This document shows, in pieces, positions 43,535 to 52,148 of a stretch of 64,000 nucleotides of DNA. Position 1 is the stretch's first letter; the number at the start of each line of letters is the position of its first letter. The notes beneath the pieces are model-generated. The model was not told the origin of the DNA. It did no database searches and worked only from the letters and a program-made list of their open reading frames with translations. The position numbers were made by a program, and so were the translations under genes. Source of the DNA: Flavobacterium aerium (GTDB lineage Bacteria; Bacteroidota; Bacteroidia; Flavobacteriales; Flavobacteriaceae); NCBI RefSeq assembly GCF_030766725.1, contig NZ_JARQWR010000011.1, positions 94,209 through 158,208 on the forward strand. The letters run 5' to 3'.

Positions 43535-45058
43535 ATGGCATTACCAATAATCAATTCAATTGCATCTTGGATACTAAAAAAACGAATTCACCAAATCGAA
43601 TTATTTATCAAATATCCAAATGAGGTACAAGAAGAACTATTATTGAGTTTAATTCGCACTGCCGAAAGCACTGTAATTGGCAAACAGTATGACTTTGAAT
43701 CGATTAAATCTTATCAGACTTTTACCGAGCGACTTCCTGTATCTACTTATGAGGATTTAGAGCCTTCTATTGAACTTACCCGTAAAGGGGAACAAAATGT
43801 TTTTTGGCCAACGCCAATTAAATGGTTTGCAAAATCGAGTGGTACAACTAATGCAAAAAGCAAATTCATTCCTGTAAGCAATGAAGCTCTTGAAAACTGC
43901 CATTACAAGGCTGCAAAAGATTTATTGTGCTTATACCTCAACAATAATGAAGAATCGCAATTATTCACTGGGAAAAGCCTTCGTTTAGGTGGTAGCAAGC
44001 AACTCTATGAGGATAACAATAGTTTCTTCGGTGATTTATCGGCTATACTTATTGAAAACATGCCTATTTGGGCTGAATTTAGTAGTACACCAAGTAATAA
44101 GGTTTCCTTGATGAGCGAATGGGAAACCAAACTCTCTGCTATCGTTAGAGAAACTATTCAGGAAAACGTAACCAGTTTTGCCGGTGTACCATCGTGGATG
44201 CTTGTTTTACTAAACAAAACATTGGAAGAAACTGGCAAAGGAAACTTATTAGAAATATGGCCAAATCTGGAAGTCTATTTCCATGGCGGTGTCAGTTTTG
44301 ATCCTTATCGTGAACAATACAAAAAAATAATCCCAAGCACATCTTTCAACTATTATGAAATTTACAATGCTTCGGAAGGTTTCTTTGCGATTCAAGATTT
44401 GAATAATTCTTCCGAATTATTACTGATGCTTGATTATGGTATCTTCTATGAATTCATTCCTATGGATACGTATGGAACTCCTGATCAAAAGATAGTACGT
44501 TTATCTGAAGTAGAGTTATTTAAGAATTATGCGATTGTTATCACAACGAATGCTGGCCTATGGCGCTATCAAATTGGTGATACCGTACGTTTCACATCGC
44601 TGAACCCTTATCGTATAAAAATTACTGGGAGAACAAAACATCACATCAATGTATTCGGGGAAGAATTAATCATCGAAAACACAGATCAGGCTATTGCCAA
44701 AGCTTGTCATGAGACAGAAGCCGAAGTATCTGATTATACTGTTGCTCCCGTTTTTATGGAAGGAAGAGAAAAGGGTGCGCACGAATGGATTATAGAATTC
44801 CGAAAATCTCCTAAAGATCAATTTGCCTTTAATCAGATATTAGATAAGACCTTACAATCTCTAAATTCTGATTATGAAGCCAAACGTTATAACAATATGA
44901 CATTGAACCCTCCGGTTATCAATATTGCTCGAACTAATTTATTTTATGACTGGCTAAAAGATAATGATAAACTAGGTGGTCAACATAAAATCCCAAGGTT
45001 ATCGAATCAACGTAATTATTTGGAACAGTTAAAAGCCATGGATTTATCCAATGTTTAA
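43535..45058 (+). CDS. GH3 (auxin-responsive promoter) family acyl-adenylate/amide synthetase
   Basis: A 507-residue cytoplasmic protein of the ANL-like GH3 fold. Visible motifs are the ATP-binding KSSGTTNAKSKFIPVS near residue 100, the central FHGGVSFDPY and YNASEGFFAIQD, and the IKITGRTKHHINVFGEEL hinge. Plant members join amino acids to hormones through acyl-adenylates; the bacterial substrate is unknown, and no auxin role is implied. The start is ATG 43535 (MALPIINSIASWIL), because the longer frame starts at a TTG within the promoter region. A bidirectional terminator follows. Confidence 0.9.
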   Translation: MALPIINSIASWILKKRIHQIELFIKYPNEVQEELLLSLIRTAESTVIGKQYDFESIKSYQTFTERLPVSTYEDLEPSIELTRKGEQNVFWPTPIKWFAKSSGTTNAKSKFIPVSNEALENCHYKAAKDLLCLYLNNNEESQLFTGKSLRLGGSKQLYEDNNSFFGDLSAILIENMPIWAEFSSTPSNKVSLMSEWETKLSAIVRETIQENVTSFAGVPSWMLVLLNKTLEETGKGNLLEIWPNLEVYFHGGVSFDPYREQYKKIIPSTSFNYYEIYNASEGFFAIQDLNNSSELLLMLDYGIFYEFIPMDTYGTPDQKIVRLSEVELFKNYAIVITTNAGLWRYQIGDTVRFTSLNPYRIKITGRTKHHINVFGEELIIENTDQAIAKACHETEAEVSDYTVAPVFMEGREKGAHEWIIEFRKSPKDQFAFNQILDKTLQSLNSDYEAKRYNNMTLNPPVINIARTNLFYDWLKDNDKLGGQHKIPRLSNQRNYLEQLKAMDLSNV

Positions 45059-45075
45059 ATGACTGTGAATTGCAT

Positions 45076-45106
45076 AAAAAAAGCCCCGATAAGTATCGGG
45101 GCTTTT
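45076..45106. terminator. Bidirectional terminator between GH3 and clpX
   Basis: AAAAAAAGCCCCGATA pairs with TATCGGGGCTTTTT across a two-base centre (AG at 45092-45093). Confidence 0.92.
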
Positions 45107-45118
45107 TATTTTTAATCC

Positions 45119-46351
45119 TTATGAAACTGCTTTCATACGTTGTAACATATTTTTATTTACAGCATCTTCAGCATAATCGCGGTCGATACTTAATTTTTTA
45201 TGTTCCGAACTTGGTAGTTCATACATTGCATCGGTTAAAATTGCTTCGCACAATGAACGTAATCCTCTTGCTCCAAGTTTGTATTCTAAGGCTTTATCCA
45301 CAATAAAATCCAATGCTTCATCTGTAATTTCAAAGTCAACATCATCCATTGCAAATAGCTTTGTATATTGTTTAATTAAAGCATTTTTAGGTTCAGTCAA
45401 GATTGCTCTTAAAGTTGCTCTATCCAAAGGATCCATATGAGTCAGTACAGGTAATCTACCGATGATCTCCGGAATCAATCCGAAATCTTTAATATCTTTT
45501 GGTATGATGTATTGTAATAGGTTTTCCTTATCAATATTATCTACATTCTTTGAAGCACTATATCCAACTGCCTGACGATTTAAACGTTTTGAAATTACGC
45601 GTTCAATTCCATCAAAAGCACCACCAGCAATGAATAAAATGTTTTGTGTATTTACTTCAATAAACTTTTGGTCTGGGTGTTTTCTACCTCCTTTTGGCGG
45701 TACATTAACAACGGTTCCTTCTAGTAATTTCAATAAAGCTTGTTGTACACCTTCACCAGAGACATCTCTTGTTATGGATGGATTATCGCTCTTACGGGCA
45801 ATTTTATCAATTTCATCAATAAAAACAATTCCTCTTTCAGCTTTCTCAACATCATAATCTGCCACTTGCAACAATCGCGTTAAGATACTTTCAACATCTT
45901 CCCCTACATAACCTGCTTCTGTCAAAACTGTAGCATCTACAATAGTCAATGGAACATTCAACATTTTTGCAATTGTTTTCGCAACCAATGTTTTTCCTGT
46001 ACCAGTCTGACCTACCATCAGAATATTACTTTTTTCTATTTCAACTTCATCATCCTCCTGTTGTTGCATTAAACGTTTATAGTGATTATAAACAGCAACT
46101 GACATCACTTTTTTGGTTTGATCCTGCCCAATTACATATTGATCTAGAAAAGCTCTAATTTCTTTTGGCTTTTTCAATACTAGATCAGTCAACAAACTAG
46201 AGTTATTTGTCTGTTTTAATTCTTCTAAAACAATTCCATGTGCCTGCTCGATACACTTATCACAAATATGTGCATTGATTCCAGCAATCAATAAACTAGT
46301 TTCTGGCTTTTTCCTTCCACAAAATGAACACTCTAATACTTCTTTAGCCAT
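45119..46351 (-). CDS. clpX: ATP-dependent Clp protease ATPase subunit ClpX
   Basis: A 410-residue AAA+ unfoldase. The N-terminal zinc-binding domain has CSFCG and CDKC; the ATPase core has GQTGTGKT (Walker A), [11 protein letters not shown] (Walker B) and the sensor-2 GARGLRS near the end. The pore-loop residues lie in GYVGEDVES. It feeds tagged or misfolded proteins to ClpP. It starts 26 bases after clpP and is the last gene of the tig-clpP-clpX set, closed by a terminator shared with GH3. Confidence 0.98.
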   Translation of the reverse strand: MAKEVLECSFCGRKKPETSLLIAGINAHICDKCIEQAHGIVLEELKQTNNSSLLTDLVLKKPKEIRAFLDQYVIGQDQTKKVMSVAVYNHYKRLMQQQEDDEVEIEKSNILMVGQTGTGKTLVAKTIAKMLNVPLTIVDATVLTEAGYVGEDVESILTRLLQVADYDVEKAERGIVFIDEIDKIARKSDNPSITRDVSGEGVQQALLKLLEGTVVNVPPKGGRKHPDQKFIEVNTQNILFIAGGAFDGIERVISKRLNRQAVGYSASKNVDNIDKENLLQYIIPKDIKDFGLIPEIIGRLPVLTHMDPLDRATLRAILTEPKNALIKQYTKLFAMDDVDFEITDEALDFIVDKALEYKLGARGLRSLCEAILTDAMYELPSSEHKKLSIDRDYAEDAVNKNMLQRMKAVS

Positions 46352-46377
46352 AATTTTATTTTAAACTCAACAAACAA

Positions 46378-47052
46378 TTATCCTCTTACTAATACTTCAT
46401 CAATCATTCCGTAAACTTTCGCTTCATCTGCTTTCATCCAGTAATCACGATCACTGTCATGGTGTACTTTTTCAATCGTTTGTTTTGAGTGTTTGGCAAT
46501 GATTTCATACAATTCATCTTTCAATTTCAAAATCTCACGTGTTGTGATTTCGATGTCAGATGCTTGTCCTTGTGCTCCACCTAATGGTTGGTGAATCATA
46601 ACTCTTGAATGTGGTAAAGCCGAACGTTTTCCGTCTGCTCCAGCACATAATAATACTGCTCCCATTGAAGCGGCAATACCTGTACAAATTGTAGCAACAT
46701 CTGGTTTGATGTACTGCATTGTATCATAAATACCTAAACCTGCATATACTCCACCTCCTGGTGAGTTAATGTAGATTTGAATATCTTTTGAAGCATCTGT
46801 ACTCTCTAAGAATAGTAATTGTGCTTGTACAATATTTGCAATTTGATCGTCAATACCTGTTCCTAAAAAGATAATTCTGTCCATCATTAAACGAGAGAAT
46901 ACATCTAATTGTGCCACATTCATTTGACGTTCTTCCATAATGTAAGGTGTCATCCCTACTGGTGTCACTTGGCTTACGATTTTATCGTAATACATGTTGT
47001 TTATTCCGTGATGCTTAGTAGCATATTTTTTAAATTCTTTACCGTAGTTCAT
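46378..47052 (-). CDS. clpP: ATP-dependent Clp protease proteolytic subunit
   Basis: A 224-residue serine peptidase. The nucleophile is in GIAASMGAVLLCAG, the histidine in RVMIHQPLGGAQGQASD, and the hydrophobic INSPGGGVYAGLGIYDTMQ stretch precedes them. About 25 residues at the N-terminus exceed the mature E. coli enzyme and may be a processed propeptide. It pairs with the adjacent clpX. A terminator-like hairpin separates it from tig, so it may also have its own promoter, though none is obvious. Confidence 0.98.
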   Translation of the reverse strand: MNYGKEFKKYATKHHGINNMYYDKIVSQVTPVGMTPYIMEERQMNVAQLDVFSRLMMDRIIFLGTGIDDQIANIVQAQLLFLESTDASKDIQIYINSPGGGVYAGLGIYDTMQYIKPDVATICTGIAASMGAVLLCAGADGKRSALPHSRVMIHQPLGGAQGQASDIEITTREILKLKDELYEIIAKHSKQTIEKVHHDSDRDYWMKADEAKVYGMIDEVLVRG

Positions 47053-47083
47053 AGTATTTTTTTGTTTTATATTAAACAGAAAA

Positions 47084-47113
47084 GAGCGTCTTACTTAAAA
47101 AAGTTTGACGCCC
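47084..47113 (-). terminator. Terminator-like hairpin between tig and clpP
   Basis: On the minus strand GGGCGTC (47113-47107) pairs with GACGCTC (47090-47084) with one G-T pair, followed by TTTTCTGTTT. It may end or attenuate tig transcription before clpP. Confidence 0.55.
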
Positions 47114-47138
47114 TAAATATACTGATTTTTTACAAAAT

Positions 47139-48464
47139 TTATTCTCCGTAAGATTCTTTAATAAAGTTTTGGTATGTAACCTCTTTGGTTTTTACTTTTA
47201 CTTTCTCTTTGAAAAGGCTTACCATTTTTTCGCTCATCACTTGCTCAGAAAGTCTTTTCACCTCTTCTTGGTTAGATAAAACTCTAGCAACGATGTTTTC
47301 AACGTCAGCATCTGTTGGGTTCATTTGACCAAATTGAGCCATTTGTTTTTTGATTACTTCAGAAGTATATGCTTTCAAATCATCAAAAGTAATTTGTAAG
47401 TTATTCTCTGTAATAATTTTTCCTTCGATCAATTGGTAGCGTAATCCGTTTTCAGATTTTGCATATTCTTCTTCTGCTTGTTCTGGTGTTAATGGAGTCT
47501 CTCCTACAGTTTGAATCCATTTTTTCAAGAATGTTGCTGGCAACTCAAATTTTGTATTCTCTAATAATGATTCTGTTACATCATTTAAGAATTTTTGATC
47601 TGCTTGAGTAGCAAATTGCTTTTCAGCATCTTCTTTAATTTTTTCTTTTACTTCTTCAACAGAAGTTACTTTTCCTTCTCCGAATAATTTGTCTAATAAT
47701 TCTTGGTTCATTTCAGCTAACTCACTTGTCGTAATTTCTTCAATTGTGAAATTAACGTCAACATCTAATCCATGAACGTCATCATGAGATACATTCAAGT
47801 ATTTCATTAAATCGTGATCATCAGCAAAAAGTCCTTTTGTTCCGATTGTTACAACGTCACCAACTTTTTTACCAATAAATTTCTTGATTGTTTTTTTATC
47901 TTTGAAAATATCTAATGTGAAAGTTGCTTCACTGTTGATTTCTTTTTCTTCATTTGTAAAAACACCTCTAATATCATCTTCTGCTTCCACAGTATCTTTA
48001 GAGATCATTTTTCCATATTGTTTTTGAATACGTACAACTTGTTCGTTGATCATATCTTCATCTGCAGTAATTGTATATTTTACAATTTTATTTTTTGCAC
48101 CTAAATCAACTTCAAATTCCGGAACTAATCCTAATTCAAATTCAAAAGAATAATCATCCGCGTCCCAATCAAAATCTTCTTTAATTTTTGGTAATGGATT
48201 CCCTAAAACTTCTATTTTTTCTTCTCTTAAATAATTATTTAAAGAGTCTTGTAATATTTTATTTACTTCATCAAGAAGTACAGCTTTACCATATTGTTTT
48301 TGAATCAAACTCATTGGCACCGCACCTTTTCTGAATCCAGGGATGCTTGCATTTTTACGATAGTCTAGTAAAACCTTCTCTACTTGATTAGAATAATCTT
48401 CTTTAGTAACCGCTATAGTTACAACCGCATTTAATGCATCTAGTTGTTCTCTTGTGATATTCAT
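47139..48464 (-). CDS. tig: Trigger factor
   Basis: A 441-residue ribosome-associated folding chaperone and prolyl isomerase. The ribosome-binding signature is PGFRKGAVPMSLIQKQYG near residue 40. A PPIase-like middle region (residues 155-240) and a long helical C-terminal arm follow. The middle domain is less conserved than in E. coli, as in other Bacteroidota. It is upstream of clpP and clpX in the common order. Its promoter is enclosed by a perfect inverted repeat. Confidence 0.96.
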   Translation of the reverse strand: MNITREQLDALNAVVTIAVTKEDYSNQVEKVLLDYRKNASIPGFRKGAVPMSLIQKQYGKAVLLDEVNKILQDSLNNYLREEKIEVLGNPLPKIKEDFDWDADDYSFEFELGLVPEFEVDLGAKNKIVKYTITADEDMINEQVVRIQKQYGKMISKDTVEAEDDIRGVFTNEEKEINSEATFTLDIFKDKKTIKKFIGKKVGDVVTIGTKGLFADDHDLMKYLNVSHDDVHGLDVDVNFTIEEITTSELAEMNQELLDKLFGEGKVTSVEEVKEKIKEDAEKQFATQADQKFLNDVTESLLENTKFELPATFLKKWIQTVGETPLTPEQAEEEYAKSENGLRYQLIEGKIITENNLQITFDDLKAYTSEVIKKQMAQFGQMNPTDADVENIVARVLSNQEEVKRLSEQVMSEKMVSLFKEKVKVKTKEVTYQNFIKESYGE

Positions 48465-48488
48465 TTCTACTTTTTTTATACTATAAAA

Positions 48489-48527
48489 TTGGGTTGCAAA
48501 ATTATAATATTTTTACAACCCAACCAA
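48489..48527 (-). promoter_or_regulatory. tig promoter enclosed by an inverted repeat
   Basis: On the minus strand TTG (48527-48525), 20 bases and TAATTTTG (48504-48497). The arms TTGGGTTG and CAACCCAA (48489-48496 and 48516-48523) form a perfect 8-bp inverted repeat with 19 bases between, flanking the -7 box. Confidence 0.6.
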
Positions 48528-48543
48528 CTTTTTAATCTATTGA

Positions 48544-48582
48544 ATTTCAATTAACTATTTAAGTCTTTAATTTAATTGAAAT
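48544..48582. repeat. Inverted repeat between the holin-like gene and tig
   Basis: ATTTCAATTAA (48544-48554) is mirrored by TTAATTGAAAT (48572-48582). There is no T run, so it is not a classic terminator. Confidence 0.45.
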
Positions 48583-48593
48583 ATTAATTCATA

Positions 48594-48938
48594 TTATTGA
48601 TTTTCTTTCATCAATGAGAAGATAATCGACTGGAAAACGGATAGCAAAATACTGAACCATAAAGCCGTCCAAAATGAGCTTACTCCAAAGCCCCCAACAA
48701 TCTTATCGCACAGCATAATAACAATTGCATTGATTACTAATAGAAACAACCCAAACGTTACAATAGTCACTGGCAATGTAAACAACACCAATAATGGTTT
48801 GATAAACAAATTTAATAACCCCAAAACTACAGCTACAATTATAGACGTAGTAAAGCTATCTACCGTTACTCCCGGAAGAAAATTTGCAATAAAATAGACC
48901 AAAACAGCTGTTAACAGTACTCTAATTAATAGTTTCAT
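48594..48938 (-). CDS. Phage holin family/YvlD-like small membrane protein
   Basis: A 114-residue integral membrane protein with four hydrophobic segments and few charged residues (start MKLLIRVLLTAVLVYFIA; later GLLNLFIKPLLVLFTLPVTI). The motif LGLLNLFIKPLL is typical of the Phage_holin_4_2/YvlD family. Despite the family name, chromosomal copies are not lysis genes and there is no phage context here. The role is unknown. A terminator separates it from the GDSL gene. Confidence 0.87.
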   Translation of the reverse strand: MKLLIRVLLTAVLVYFIANFLPGVTVDSFTTSIIVAVVLGLLNLFIKPLLVLFTLPVTIVTFGLFLLVINAIVIMLCDKIVGGFGVSSFWTALWFSILLSVFQSIIFSLMKENQ

Positions 48939-48971
48939 AATTCAGATTTTTATATGTTTTAATAAATTTAA

Positions 48972-49002
48972 AAAAAAAGCACCGATTACTCGGTGCTTTT
49001 TC
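48972..49002 (-). terminator. Terminator of the fadL-GDSL operon
   Basis: AGCACCGA (48978-48985) pairs with TCGGTGCT (48990-48997), flanked by A and T runs; it follows the GDSL gene on the minus strand. Confidence 0.9.
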
Positions 49003-49023
49003 CAATAAATATTCTTTTATCCA

Positions 49024-50601
49024 TTAATTAGTTGGTACTAATGTTGGCCCAGGATAACCCGCTGCACTTACTAATGGTAATTTTGATTTATAATGTGCAT
49101 TAATCACTTTTAGTATTTCATTAGAAATTACTGCATATCCTCTTGCATTTGGATGTACACCATCCAATGAGAATAATACTGTGCTTAATGTCGCTGTACC
49201 TGCAAAATAATTGCTTGTATAGATCTGACCGTCATCTGTTCTTAAACCACTTACTAGTTGTGTCATGATGGCATTCATATCTGCTACCGCTAAATTTTTA
49301 GAGAGTGCGATTGATTTAATTGTATTATTATAACTTGTCATAGCTGTATTTACTAACGTAATCTCAGCAGAAGTCAGAATGTGTTTATCCTCTAATGGAT
49401 ATGTAATTCCATATTTATTCAACGGAGCCGGAACTGGAGCTGTAGGAGCTGTTCCAATAGCTGTTCTTGTTGTTAACAATACTAAATCTGAAGCTGTTGC
49501 TTGTCTTGCTTGGCCGTACACTTGTCCTAGAACTGTAGCTAACGGTGCTAATTGTGGAATAGTAGAAGCTACTGCTGTAATTTGAGCGCTTAAATTTGTT
49601 AAGTTCTCATCTTTAATCAACAATGGGTTTGGTGCAGTAGTAGACAATAAATTGATTCTATTTCCTTGTCCTAAAGCCGTCAATATTTGTTTTAAAGGAC
49701 CGTATAACTGTGCATTTAATGCTTGAACTGTAGCTACTCCAGTTGCAGGATTTCCTTCTCCTAACACTGTAGTTGTTAAAGGATTATAAGGCACTGTTGT
49801 AAAGAAAGGAATTGTTGTAACATTTGGAATTGTTGCTACCACTCCTTTAGCTCCATTTGAAGTTAAAGTATTTACAATTGTGCTGTATGCACTAGCGAAA
49901 ACATTTGGATCTGTAATATCATTTGCCCCATAAGTTGCAGGGTTTAAATTTCCTGTTTGATCTACTCCAGTTCCTCCAGAAGTAGCAAACGCTAAGATAT
50001 CATTGTTTCCAATCCAGTTCGTAAAGAAAGTTGGATTTTTAGTCATGGCATCTCCTAAAACTGTAGCTGTTGCAGATGTTGCGTGTCTCACGAAATATGG
50101 ATTTGCTTGACCCGTTTGTACTCCTGCTAAACTACCATAGCCAGGCGCTAATAAATGGAATGATTTCGCTCCTGGAACTCCCATGTTATTAAATGCTTTT
50201 GCTTGTAAATGTGAAATATCAATAGTTGGTGTACCTACTAAGTTTTCAGGACCTCCAGCAGAAACGTCGATTACTAATCTTGTTCCAGCAAGAATAGTCC
50301 CTCCTAATGTTAAACCTCCTAAATTATTCACATCATCTGCATAAGAAGGTTGTGTAAACTCTCCTCCTCCAACTACTGCAAACTGCTGTGCCAATATACT
50401 TGGAAAAGAATACGATTGACTAGATCTAGAAACCGTACCATCCATATAACCTGCTGTTAATGAGTTTCCAACTGCTACGTATGAGGTAAAATTAGCCTCA
50501 CCAGCACTGTAATTACCATCCTCTACAGGATTATCGAATTCTGGCGTACATGCTGTGAATCCTGCCGCTAAAAGTGCTAAAAATATATATTTATTTTTCA
50601 T
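49024..50601 (-). CDS. SGNH/GDSL hydrolase lipoprotein with a GNSL nucleophile motif
   Basis: A 525-residue lipoprotein (signal MKNKYIFLALLAAGFTAC, Cys18). The nucleophile block reads VAVGNSLTAGYMDG, so the usual GDSL aspartate is asparagine. Block III is WIGNNDIL, and the catalytic Asp-His pair is in DGVHPNARGYA near residue 485. Long insertions rich in Thr, Ala and Pro separate the blocks. It probably hydrolyses an ester or lipid at the cell surface. It lies 19 bases after the FadL-type porin gene, so lipid breakdown coupled to uptake is a reasonable inference. Confidence 0.9.
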   Translation of the reverse strand: MKNKYIFLALLAAGFTACTPEFDNPVEDGNYSAGEANFTSYVAVGNSLTAGYMDGTVSRSSQSYSFPSILAQQFAVVGGGEFTQPSYADDVNNLGGLTLGGTILAGTRLVIDVSAGGPENLVGTPTIDISHLQAKAFNNMGVPGAKSFHLLAPGYGSLAGVQTGQANPYFVRHATSATATVLGDAMTKNPTFFTNWIGNNDILAFATSGGTGVDQTGNLNPATYGANDITDPNVFASAYSTIVNTLTSNGAKGVVATIPNVTTIPFFTTVPYNPLTTTVLGEGNPATGVATVQALNAQLYGPLKQILTALGQGNRINLLSTTAPNPLLIKDENLTNLSAQITAVASTIPQLAPLATVLGQVYGQARQATASDLVLLTTRTAIGTAPTAPVPAPLNKYGITYPLEDKHILTSAEITLVNTAMTSYNNTIKSIALSKNLAVADMNAIMTQLVSGLRTDDGQIYTSNYFAGTATLSTVLFSLDGVHPNARGYAVISNEILKVINAHYKSKLPLVSAAGYPGPTLVPTN

Positions 50602-50620
50602 TTTTTACTATTATTTAGAA

Positions 50621-51865
50621 TTAGAAACTGTACGATACACCGATACCTGGAGAGAATACTGTTGATTTATAAGTTCCTCCAAAAGAAACTTCGTGTCCGT
50701 CTTCAACAAAATGATCATAAGAATTATTTGTTTCATCAAAGTGTAAGTACAAGAATGAGAAGTCAACTCCAAATTTTTTATTAATTTGATACGTTAGACC
50801 ACCTGTATACCCCATAGAGTCATTTCTTGGCGTTTCTGGTGCAAAATAACCGTCTTGTACTGGACTTTCATCTTTGTACCATCCTGCTCTAAATGTAAAT
50901 TTATCACTTGCTTTATACTGTGTACCAATTCTGTATGTGTTTGAATCTTTGTAGTTTCTTGGATTAACTGATGTTGGTACATTATTATGGAAATCTACCA
51001 CTAAAGCTTTGTAAGCTGCCCATTGTGCTCTATTATAATCAAAAGCCACTAACCATTTATCTGTAATCTGGTAAGACAAACCTGCTGTAATTTCTGCTGG
51101 TAAAGGTAGATCAGCATCAAAAGTTGTATTTGTAAATGTTCCTTGAGCATACGCTGGAATGTGATTGAATGTAGCATCACCATTACGAGCTTCCATTGTA
51201 ATTTTTGAACGGTAGTTAAATCCTAATCTCAATTTATCGGTTGGATTAAACATAAAACCTACTGTATATCCCCAAGCCGATACGCTTTGTGCATCAATAG
51301 TTACATCTGAACGATTACCAGTTTCATCTGTTAAACTTCTTGACAAGTTTCTATTAAAGTTTACCCCTCCATTTACATAGATAGGTCCACCACCAATACT
51401 AAACTTCTCGTTTACTTTAATAGCAATTGTTGGCTGTACATAAATTGCTTTTAAATCAATATTATTTACAAGATGAGAACCTTGCCAATCTTGATCCCAT
51501 TCAACACTACTTCCATAAGGAGTATAAACTGCTAAACCGAATGATAACCAATCTGTTGCTCTGTATGTTGCATAAAAACTAAAAGGTGTCCCAACGTTTG
51601 TTGTATGTGCTTTCCAATTGTATGTTTCATTCTGAAATTTTGTCTTGGCAACTAAAGCATTACCTCCAACAGAAAAGTTAAACCGATCTTCCAAAAAAGA
51701 TATCCCCGCAGGATTAAAGAATAAAACCTCGGCATTATTCACCACAGCAACACCCGTATGCCCCATTGCCAATTGTTTTTGACCCTGAAGAGCTACACGA
51801 TATCCTCCTGCAATTGCAACTGACGTTGCAAAAGTCATTAAAGTTAACGATAACAGTTTTCTCAT
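50621..51865 (-). CDS. OmpP1/FadL family outer membrane transporter
   Basis: A 414-residue outer membrane beta barrel. The signal peptide is MRKLLSLTLMTFATSVAIAG, after which the family pattern GGYRVALQGQKQLAMGHTGVA and the FFNPAGISFL motif appear. The protein ends in an aromatic residue (SYSF), as needed for barrel insertion. The family imports long-chain fatty acids or other hydrophobic compounds. The start was set at 51865 because the longer frame from 51967 runs through the promoter. It is first in an operon with the GDSL lipoprotein. Confidence 0.93.
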   Translation of the reverse strand: MRKLLSLTLMTFATSVAIAGGYRVALQGQKQLAMGHTGVAVVNNAEVLFFNPAGISFLEDRFNFSVGGNALVAKTKFQNETYNWKAHTTNVGTPFSFYATYRATDWLSFGLAVYTPYGSSVEWDQDWQGSHLVNNIDLKAIYVQPTIAIKVNEKFSIGGGPIYVNGGVNFNRNLSRSLTDETGNRSDVTIDAQSVSAWGYTVGFMFNPTDKLRLGFNYRSKITMEARNGDATFNHIPAYAQGTFTNTTFDADLPLPAEITAGLSYQITDKWLVAFDYNRAQWAAYKALVVDFHNNVPTSVNPRNYKDSNTYRIGTQYKASDKFTFRAGWYKDESPVQDGYFAPETPRNDSMGYTGGLTYQINKKFGVDFSFLYLHFDETNNSYDHFVEDGHEVSFGGTYKSTVFSPGIGVSYSF

Positions 51866-51912
51866 AATGTTAAAATTTGTTTGTTTGTTAGAATCGAAAA
51901 AGAATCGATATT

Positions 51913-51942
51913 CAAATTTATAACAAAATATGAATTTTACAA
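51913..51942 (-). promoter_or_regulatory. Promoter of the fadL-GDSL operon
   Basis: On the minus strand TTG (51942-51940), 19 bases and TAAATTTG (51920-51913), an exact match to the Bacteroidota promoter. The leader would be about 40 bases. Confidence 0.75.
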
Positions 51943-51952
51943 TAATTTTAAC

Positions 51953-52009
51953 CATTTTATTATGCACTCATACTATTTTATTTCATTTTATTATGCATAC
52001 ATAATAAAA
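51953..52009. repeat. Two direct repeats upstream of the fadL promoter, one palindromic
   Basis: Bases 51953-51972 and 51984-52003 match at 18 of 20 positions and are 31 bases apart, close to three helical turns. The distal copy lies in a palindrome with arms TTTTATTATG (51986-51995) and CATAATAAAA (52000-52009); the copy nearer the promoter keeps only one good arm. They begin about 10 bases upstream of the -33 element, a typical place for an activator or co-operative regulator. Confidence 0.5.
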
Positions 52010-52036
52010 ATGGCTTAAAAATAGCATTATAAAAAT

Positions 52037-52080
52037 TACGGGATTATCATTTTTATTGCAATAAAAATGATAATCCCGTA
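52037..52080 (-). terminator. Perfect 44-bp palindrome, likely terminator of the pdxJ-hydrolase pair
   Basis: The two 22-base halves (52037-52058 and 52059-52080) are exact reverse complements with no spacer. On the minus strand the palindrome follows the hydrolase stop by 68 bases and is followed by a short T-rich stretch (ATTTTTAT). Termination is the simplest role; the length of perfect pairing is unusual. Confidence 0.6.
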
Positions 52081-52148
52081 TAAGATTGTTTTTTAGGCCT
52101 TGTTAAATGTTAAATTCTACAATGAAAAAGACCTATATAGTAAAAAAA

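Larger units (their letters stand above)
51866..52148. other. 283-bp control region upstream of fadL
   Basis: Holds the fadL promoter (51913-51942), two operator-like repeats (51953-51972 and 51984-52003) and a 44-bp perfect palindrome (52037-52080). No gene is visible. Confidence 0.6.

Noticed and set aside
48594..48938. Possible prophage trace from the holin-family protein
   Set aside because: The gene sits among housekeeping genes with no other phage gene nearby, and YvlD-like members are ordinary chromosomal membrane proteins.
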